Translations under genes and position numbers: made by a program
Shown: piece by piece, positions 1-6,027 of the stretch
Position numbering within the stretch: the first letter of the stretch is position 1
How the letters are laid out: every line of letters begins with the position of its first letter
Assembly: GCA_031272375.1 (NCBI GenBank)
Contig: JAISTY010000147.1
Span: forward strand, 1-6,027
DNA: 6,027 bases
Source of the DNA: Opitutaceae bacterium
GTDB taxonomy: Bacteria > Verrucomicrobiota > Verrucomicrobiia > Opitutales > Opitutaceae
Direction of reading: 5' to 3'
Notes under the pieces: model-generated
Databases searched by the model: none
What the model saw: the letters and a program-made list of their open reading frames with translations, nothing else
What the model was told of the DNA's origin: nothing

Positions 1-22
1 CAAGTGCTTCGCACTTGCGAAG
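1..22. repeat. Two overlapping, mutually exclusive hairpins
   Basis: Positions 1-7 (CAAGTGC) pair perfectly with 11-17 (GCACTTG) around a 3-base loop. Positions 7-12 (CTTCGC) pair perfectly with 17-22 (GCGAAG) around a 4-base loop. The two share bases, so only one can form at a time. An AT-rich tract with an AAAGAGGA purine core follows immediately, but no start codon is suitably placed. This looks like a REP-like palindromic intergenic repeat, possibly cut by the left edge. A terminator or attenuator for a gene outside the window is the alternative. Confidence 0.5.
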
Positions 23-86
23 TTATAGATTAAAGAGGAAAAATTAAAAACAGGAAAGGGGGTGGTGCGCGGGGTTGATGTGGAGT

Positions 87-104
87 GCGGTGACTTTTCA
101 CCGC
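87..104. repeat. 7-bp perfect hairpin, candidate dispersed repeat
   Basis: GCGGTGA (87-93) and TCACCGC (98-104) are perfect inverted copies around the 4-base loop CTTT. The stem is followed by a further structured-looking stretch up to about 125. No T-run follows on either strand, so it does not look like an intrinsic terminator. A dispersed intergenic palindrome is the simplest reading, but copy number cannot be judged from one window. Confidence 0.4.
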
Positions 105-216
105 TTTGGACGATGCGGCTTGCCGGCTCCGGGTGAGGGCGGGCGTGGCGGCGGGCTGCGGTTGGAGCGAAGGGCTTCATTTGCGGAGGCGTGAAAGCTG
201 GGGCGGAGGGAAGGCG

Positions 217-259
217 CGCCCGCCGCGCGCCGCAAACGGAAAAACGGGCGCGGCGGGCG
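217..259. repeat. GC-rich inverted repeat with 12-bp stem
   Basis: CGCCCGCCGCGC (217-228) is the exact reverse complement of GCGCGGCGGGCG (248-259). Inside the stem, CCG (230-232) can pair further with CGG (245-247) after a one-base bulge, leaving an A-rich loop. The structure would be very stable in RNA or single-stranded DNA. It lies beyond the cls 3' end but has no T-run on either side, so intrinsic termination is not supported. GC-rich DNA makes such matches more likely by chance. Confidence 0.4.
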
Positions 260-314
260 GTATTGGTTAGGACAAGATGAGCTGCCGTCGCGCGGATGTT
301 CGCGGCTCACACGA

Positions 315-344
315 AGACGAACCAAGACGAACCAAGAAGAGCCA
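315..344. repeat. Three tandem 10-base units
   Basis: AGACGAACCA occurs at 315-324 and again identically at 325-334. A third copy at 335-344 (AGAAGAGCCA) differs at two positions. The stretch is purine-rich and lies beside a second degenerate repeat block (371-435). Both belong to the kind of low-complexity short-unit repeats found between genes in many environmental bacteria. No protein or RNA function is evident. Confidence 0.6.
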
Positions 345-370
345 AAGGAGGAGAGAGGAATTTTCGGGGA

Positions 371-435
371 TTGTTTTTGCGTCTTTGCGTGAGGTTTTTT
401 GCGCCCTTGGTGATGCCCTTTGCGCCCTTTGTGCT
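371..435 (-). repeat. Degenerate 9-base tandem repeats (CRCAAAGGG-like)
   Basis: Read on the minus strand from 435 downward, the stretch is built from near-9-base units: CACAAAGGG, CGCAAAGGG, CACCAAGGG, CGCAAAAAA, CACGCAAAGA and CGCAAAAAC. Two 3-base spacers (CAT, CCT) interrupt them. Open frames through such units give Lys/His/Gln/Arg-rich strings that automated callers sometimes report as small hypothetical proteins. I treat this as a non-coding repeat. It lies about 25 bases beyond the cls stop codon. Confidence 0.6.
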
Positions 436-459
436 GAAGGTTCGGGTGACGGCGGCTTG

Positions 460-1896
460 TCAGAGCAGCGGGGCGAGGAGGCGGCAGAGATCCTCCGCAA
501 GGTCGCCGGCGAAACGGCGGCGGCGGAGCTCGTCGGGCGTCGGCTCGTCGCAATGACGGACGAGTTCGCCGGCCCAGCGGCGCATGGCGAGGACGTCGTT
601 GCCCGAGTAAAGCATGAGGCCGATTTCAAAGTTCACGAAGAGGCTGCGCAGGTCGAAGTTCGCCGAGCCGGCGAGGGCGACGCGCTCGTCCACGATCACG
701 GCTTTCGTGTGCATCATGCCGCGCCGGTAAAAAAGGACGCGCGCGCCGGCGGCGTGCAGCTGGCGGACGTAGTTGCGGCGGGCGTAGTCGGCGACGCGGT
801 GGTTCGAGCGCGCGGGGACGATGAGGGTGACGTCCTTGCCGGCGCGGGCCTTCACGATGAGCGAGCGCAGGAGCACCTCGTCGGGAATGAAGTAGGGGGT
901 GATGATCCAGACGGACTGCCGGCATTCCTGCACCATCGAGACAATGCCCTCGTAAAGCGGGTCGCCGGCGACGTCGGGACCGCTGGCGACGACATGGACG
1001 TCGCCGGCGCCGGCGGGGGCGACGGCGAGCGGGTCGCTTTCGGCGCGGAGGGCGTCGGCGTTTTCGCCGCTGGCGAAGGACCAGTCGGCGATGAAAACCT
1101 CGTTGAGGAGCGCGGCGCCGGGGCCGGCGACGGCGAGGCCGAAGTCGGCCCAGCGTTTTTTGCGGAAGGTCGGCCCCATGTATTCGGCGGCGAGGTTGTG
1201 CCCGCCGATGATGGCGCGGGCGCCGTCGAACACGGCGATTTTGCGGTGATTGCGGAGGTTGGCCGAGCCGCTTGTGGAGAAGGGGAAAACGGGCATGAAA
1301 CGGACGGTTCTCCCGCCGGCGCGGACAAGGGGCGCGAGAAACCGTTTCCCGACGAACACGCAGCCGACGGCGTCGAGCAGCAGGCGGACTTTCACGCCCT
1401 CGGCGGCGCGTTTCGCGAGCAGCTGGACAAGCCGCCGCCCGGTGGCGTCGCGGCCGAGGATGAAGGTGGCGATGTGGATGCTTTTCCGGGCGGACAGGAT
1501 GCCCTCCTCGAACTCGCCGAAGGTCTGCTGGCCGGTGGTCAGGAGCCGGATGGCGTTGCCGCCGGCGGGATCGCCCGCGCCCGCCGTGGTGACGGCGTGG
1601 ACGGTGGGAATGAGGAGCGTCTCCGGGGCGACGGCGCGGGCCGCCGGCAGCCGCGGGACGAAGCGCCCCTTGCGGGCCGCGCGCGCCCGGAGCTTGCGCC
1701 CGCCGAGCAGGAAAAAGAGCGGGACGCAAACGTAGGGGATGAGGAGGATGCCGAGGAGCCAGGCGAGCGTGTTGGTCGGCTGGCGTTTCTCGCCGAGGAG
1801 TCGCGAGAGCGCGAGGATGGCGAGGAGCGCGCCGCACACGGTCAACGCGTGCGGGAGCAGGGGGAAAAGGAGGTTGCTCTCAACGGAGGCGAACAT
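460..1896 (-). CDS. cls: Cardiolipin synthase (two-HKD phospholipase D superfamily)
   Basis: This 478-residue membrane enzyme most likely condenses two phosphatidylglycerol molecules into cardiolipin and glycerol. Two N-terminal hydrophobic segments (about residues 11-34 and 43-65) form the usual membrane anchor. Two phospholipase D domains follow, each with a complete HxKxxxxD motif: H217/K219/D224 (HRKIAVFD) and H396/K398/D403 (HTKAVIVD). Each motif is followed by the family's GG-N or GSAN-F-D-R-S residues. ITPYFIPDE, typical of bacterial Cls, begins near residue 332. Length and domain order fit ClsA-type enzymes, with no truncation. I chose ATG 1896 because it places the first membrane helix close to the N terminus. 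A TTG at 1947 would add 17 Arg/Pro-rich residues. Neither start has a convincing ribosome binding site. The gene diverges from tRNA-Tyr, and a TTGACG at 1976-1981 (minus) is a weak -35 candidate. Another PLD-family phosphatidyltransferase is possible but less likely. Confidence 0.92.
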   Translation of the reverse strand: MFASVESNLLFPLLPHALTVCGALLAILALSRLLGEKRQPTNTLAWLLGILLIPYVCVPLFFLLGGRKLRARAARKGRFVPRLPAARAVAPETLLIPTVHAVTTAGAGDPAGGNAIRLLTTGQQTFGEFEEGILSARKSIHIATFILGRDATGRRLVQLLAKRAAEGVKVRLLLDAVGCVFVGKRFLAPLVRAGGRTVRFMPVFPFSTSGSANLRNHRKIAVFDGARAIIGGHNLAAEYMGPTFRKKRWADFGLAVAGPGAALLNEVFIADWSFASGENADALRAESDPLAVAPAGAGDVHVVASGPDVAGDPLYEGIVSMVQECRQSVWIITPYFIPDEVLLRSLIVKARAGKDVTLIVPARSNHRVADYARRNYVRQLHAAGARVLFYRRGMMHTKAVIVDERVALAGSANFDLRSLFVNFEIGLMLYSGNDVLAMRRWAGELVRHCDEPTPDELRRRRFAGDLAEDLCRLLAPLL

Positions 1897-1999
1897 GGCG
1901 GGCGTCCGGTCGGGACGCGAACGGGCCCGCGGGCGGCGGTTAGGCAAGGCGGGGAACTCGCGCGGGGCGCGGCGCCGTCAAAACAGGGCGAAAAAATCC

Positions 2000-2043
2000 T
2001 TGAACCGGCGGCGCGGAGCCGCGACCTTCCGCCTCCTTTTTCG
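2000..2043 (+). promoter_or_regulatory. Candidate promoter and leader of tRNA-Tyr
   Basis: TTGAAC (2000-2005) could be a -35 box. After a 17-base spacer, GACCTT (2023-2028) sits in the -10 position, although it is a poor match to TATAAT. CTCCTTTTTCG (2033-2043) follows, just before the mature tRNA end at 2047. The same order and spacing occur upstream of tRNA-Pro, ending in an identical 11-mer. That recurrence is the main support. The rest of the 1897-2046 spacer shows nothing else I can name. Confidence 0.4.
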
Positions 2044-2046
2044 CCC

Positions 2047-2132
<86 letters not shown>

Positions 2133-2137
2133 CTTTC

Positions 2138-2170
2138 AACGGCGTCCGCTCGCGGGCGCCGTTTCGCTTT
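2138..2170 (+). terminator. Intrinsic terminator of tRNA-Tyr
   Basis: Positions 2138-2148 and 2153-2163 form an 11-bp stem, with one T·G wobble (2145/2156), around the loop CTCG. The T-rich tail TTTCGCTTT covers 2162-2170. It begins six bases after the tRNA CCA end, which fits transcription termination of a single tRNA unit. On the opposite strand the tail is poor in T, so it would serve the convergent MFS gene less well, and it lies just past that gene's stop codon. Confidence 0.65.
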
Positions 2171-2178
2171 CACGGCCG

Positions 2179-3429
2179 TTATATCCCCGGCAGCGCCGGC
2201 GGGTCGGGCGGCGGCGCGGGGGCGACGGTCGGGGGCGTCCTTGGCCGCGCGAAGGCCAGCGCCGCCGCGAGCAGCGTCGCCGCGCACAGCGCCAGCGCCC
2301 ATCCGGGGCCCCAGCGCGACGCCATCGCGCCCGCGAGCAGCTGGCCGACGGGCGCCAGCCCCGTCGCCGTCACAAAAAGCCCCATGACGCGCGTGCGCTT
2401 GTCGTCCTCCACCCGCGCCTGGATGAGGGTGTTGCAGCCGACGAGCACGAGCACCACCGCGATTCCCGTGACGAAGTAGCCGGCGAAGGCCAGCCAGAGC
2501 GTCCGCGCCAGGGCGACGGCCAGCGTCCCCGCCGCCGCGAGGAAGGCTCCCGTTGTTATCCAGCCGCGCAGCCCGCGGGTCGTCGCGCGCCCGCCGAGGA
2601 AAATGGCCGCGAGCAGCGCGCCGGCGCCGACGACCGAGTAGAAATGCCCGAGCAGCCGCGCGCCGCCGCCGAAGGTGTCCTTCGCGATGACCGCCGCGAG
2701 GGTGTGCGCCGCGAATCCGGCCAGCGCCACCACCGCCACGAGCAGCAGCGGGCGCCGCAACCGCCCCTCGCCCGCCGCGTGGGAAACCCCCTCGCGGAAA
2801 TCCGCCCACGGGCGCGCGCGCGCCGCGGGGCGCGGCGCGGGGCGGACGCGCATCATCCGCAGGCTCGCGATGATCGCCGCGTAGCTGGCCGCGTTCAGCG
2901 CGAAACAGACGCCCTCGCCCCACAGCTCGATGAAAACGCCCGCGAGCGCCGGCCCCGCCAGCCGCGTCATGTTGAAAACGGAGGCGTTCAGCGCGAGGGC
3001 GTTGGGCAGGTCGGCGCGGTCGTCCACCATCTCGACGACAAAGGACTGGCGGACGGGAAACTCGAAGGCGTTGATGATCCCCTGCAGCAGCGCGAGCGCG
3101 ACCATCAGGCCGATGTTCACGCGCCCCGTCAGCGTCAGGACGGCGAGCGCGCCGATCTGCAGGAGGGAAAACACCTGCAGCCCTATCAGCAGTTTCCTGC
3201 GGTCAACGCGGTCGCCGACGACGCTTGTGAAGGGCGTCAGGACGAGCAGGGGAATTTGCGAGGCGAAGCCGAGAAGCCCGACGTGGAAGGCGTCACCCGT
3301 GAGCCGGAAGGCGAGCCACATCGAGGCGGTGATGGACATCCACAGCCCCGTGAGCATGACGGCCTGCCCGCCGAAGAAGAGGCGGTAGTTGCGCGAGTTG
3401 AAGGAGCGGAGGAGCGCGGGTGTTTTCAC
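2179..3429 (-). CDS. MFS exporter, EntS/MFS_3-like
   Basis: This is an inner-membrane major facilitator transporter, probably a proton-coupled exporter. Its substrate cannot be read from the sequence. About twelve hydrophobic helices are visible in two halves of six, separated by an Arg/Pro-rich loop near residues 190-215. A motif-A loop, GDRVDRRK, lies between helices 2 and 3 at about residues 72-79. The run after helix 4 (FPVRQSFVVEMV, then LPNALALNASVFN and RLAGPALAGV) is characteristic of the MFS_3 (enterobactin-exporter-like) family. At 416 residues, starting at GTG 3429, it has the usual length. A GTG at 3561 is also open but would add 44 Arg/Pro/Gly-rich residues and place the start inside the tRNA-Pro promoter region, so I prefer 3429. 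Neither has a good ribosome binding site. The stop is TAA. The gene stands alone, convergent with tRNA-Tyr and divergent from tRNA-Pro. No siderophore or regulator gene is nearby. Confidence 0.88.
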   Translation of the reverse strand: MKTPALLRSFNSRNYRLFFGGQAVMLTGLWMSITASMWLAFRLTGDAFHVGLLGFASQIPLLVLTPFTSVVGDRVDRRKLLIGLQVFSLLQIGALAVLTLTGRVNIGLMVALALLQGIINAFEFPVRQSFVVEMVDDRADLPNALALNASVFNMTRLAGPALAGVFIELWGEGVCFALNAASYAAIIASLRMMRVRPAPRPAARARPWADFREGVSHAAGEGRLRRPLLLVAVVALAGFAAHTLAAVIAKDTFGGGARLLGHFYSVVGAGALLAAIFLGGRATTRGLRGWITTGAFLAAAGTLAVALARTLWLAFAGYFVTGIAVVLVLVGCNTLIQARVEDDKRTRVMGLFVTATGLAPVGQLLAGAMASRWGPGWALALCAATLLAAALAFARPRTPPTVAPAPPPDPPALPGI

Positions 3430-3498
3430 GGGAAAAAGCGCGGCGGGGCGCGGCGCGCGGGCGCATCCAACCCCGCCCGTCCCGCCGGACGCAAGCGC

Positions 3499-3535
3499 GG
3501 GGATTTCGCGGGGGGATTTCGCGGCGCGGGGATTT
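3499..3535. repeat. Three GGGGATTT boxes upstream of the MFS gene
   Basis: GGGGATTT recurs in the same orientation at 3499-3506, 3512-3519 and 3528-3535, joined by CGCG-rich linkers (start-to-start distances 13 and 16). It lies in the spacer between the MFS start and tRNA-Pro. On the MFS sense strand it reads AAATCCCC. It may be a cluster of regulator sites for the transporter or simply a local duplication. No binding protein can be named. Confidence 0.35.
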
Positions 3536-3541
3536 TCCTTC

Positions 3542-3585
3542 TTGCAATGTCCCCGGAACACGCCGTCTTTCGCGCTCCTTTTTCG
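3542..3585 (+). promoter_or_regulatory. Candidate promoter and leader of tRNA-Pro
   Basis: TTGCAA (3542-3547), a 17-base spacer, GTCTTT (3565-3570), four bases and then CTCCTTTTTCG (3575-3585) repeat the layout seen before tRNA-Tyr. The -35-like hexamer is plausible, but the -10-like hexamer is far from TATAAT, so the lineage may use a relaxed -10. The last two bases of the 11-mer are the first two of the mature tRNA. Confidence 0.4.
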
Positions 3586-3660
3586 GGGTGTAGCTTAGCC
3601 TGGTAGAGCGCTACGTTCGGGACGTAGAGGCCGTGAGTTCGAATCTCACCACCCCGACCA
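3584..3660 (+). tRNA. tRNA-Pro (anticodon CGG)
   Basis: A complete 77-base cloverleaf is present. The acceptor CGGGGTG (3584-3590) pairs with CACCCCG (3650-3656), then discriminator A (3657) and an encoded CCA (3658-3660). The anticodon stem CTACG/CGTAG encloses the loop TTCGGGA, with anticodon CGG at 3618-3620, which reads the codon CCG. The T arm is GTGAG-TTCGAAT-CTCAC (3633-3649). The short variable loop fits a class I tRNA. No terminator is visible between it and alaS, so the transcript may continue into alaS. Confidence 0.98.
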
Positions 3661-3745
3661 GCTTTGCGCTCGTGCCCCCTGTCCCCTCCCTTGTTCCCGC
3701 TCGCCAAATTCCGCGCGCGCGCTTACCTCCGCCCCCTTTTCAATC

Positions 3746-6027
<2,282 letters not shown>

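Larger units (their letters stand above)
1..459. other. Gene-free, repeat-rich intergenic region downstream of cls
   Basis: No reading frame here looks like a protein. The open frames that cross it have low-complexity Arg/Pro/Ser or Lys/His-rich translations, lack a plausible start site and run into the antisense of cls. The stretch is a patchwork: overlapping hairpins (1-22), an AT-rich tract (about 23-56) that contrasts with the GC-rich surroundings, a 7-bp hairpin (87-104), a GC-rich inverted repeat (217-259) and short degenerate tandem repeats (315-344, 371-435). It lies beyond the 3' end of the minus-strand cls gene. I see no clear intrinsic terminator for cls: no hairpin is followed by a T-run on the minus strand. 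What lies left of position 1 is unknown. Confidence 0.7.

Noticed and set aside
28..56. A purine-rich AAAGAGGA tract resembling a strong ribosome binding site
   Set aside because: No ATG, GTG or TTG opening a plausible gene lies at a suitable distance. It is better explained as part of the AT-rich tail of the palindromic element.
297..440. Possible CRISPR array from the short repeats
   Set aside because: The units are 9-10 bases, degenerate and tandem with no unique spacers of 25-40 bases. No cas gene is present.
98..553. A 151-codon minus-strand frame across the intergenic region
   Set aside because: It is made largely of translated short repeats and an overlap with the cls 3' end. It has no start-site support and no recognizable domain.
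626..1837. A 403-codon minus-strand frame within cls
   Set aside because: It is an Arg/Pro/His-rich out-of-frame shadow of cls, whose own frame carries both intact HKD motifs.
3426..3707. A minus-strand frame containing GGEIRTHGLYVPNVALYQAK
   Set aside because: That peptide is the antisense translation of tRNA-Pro, a well-known type of spurious hypothetical protein. The tRNA explains it fully.

Overview
This is a GC-rich bacterial window with four ordinary genes and two tRNAs, plus a gene-free, repeat-rich stretch at the left end. The organism is most likely a member of the Verrucomicrobiota (Opitutae/Opitutaceae-like). That call is tentative. It rests on the subtype of the alanyl-tRNA synthetase, the strongly C-ending codon use, weak or absent Shine-Dalgarno sequences and the character of the intergenic repeats. 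It does not rest on any marker that settles the lineage.

Layout: (1) Positions 1-459 hold no convincing gene. They contain two overlapping alternative hairpins at the extreme left, an AT-rich tract, a hairpin at 87-104, a long GC-rich inverted repeat at 217-259 and two blocks of short degenerate tandem repeats (315-344 and 371-435). (2) Positions 460-1896 (minus) encode a two-HKD phospholipase-D-superfamily cardiolipin synthase. (3) A divergent spacer leads into tRNA-Tyr(GTA) on the plus strand (2047-2132), followed by a good intrinsic terminator (2138-2170). (4) Positions 2179-3429 (minus) encode a 12-helix major facilitator exporter of the EntS/MFS_3 type, convergent with tRNA-Tyr. (5) Another divergent spacer, with three GGGGATTT boxes, leads to tRNA-Pro(CGG) at 3584-3660 on the plus strand. 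(6) alaS (alanyl-tRNA synthetase) starts at 3746, 85 bases after tRNA-Pro, and runs off the right edge with its C-terminal domain missing.

The genes do not form one pathway. tRNA-Tyr, tRNA-Pro and alaS serve translation, and the last two may share a transcript. The cardiolipin synthase and the MFS exporter are membrane functions on the opposite strand, each separated from its neighbours. The two tRNA genes share an aligned upstream block: a -35-like hexamer, a 17-base spacer, a -10-like hexamer, then an identical 11-mer. This suggests a common promoter architecture.

I found no sign of a defence system, CRISPR array, integrase, transposase or other novel multi-gene system. The best leads are the intergenic repeats at the left end and the shared tRNA upstream block. 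Several long open frames antisense to the real genes, one of 1109 codons, are composition artefacts.
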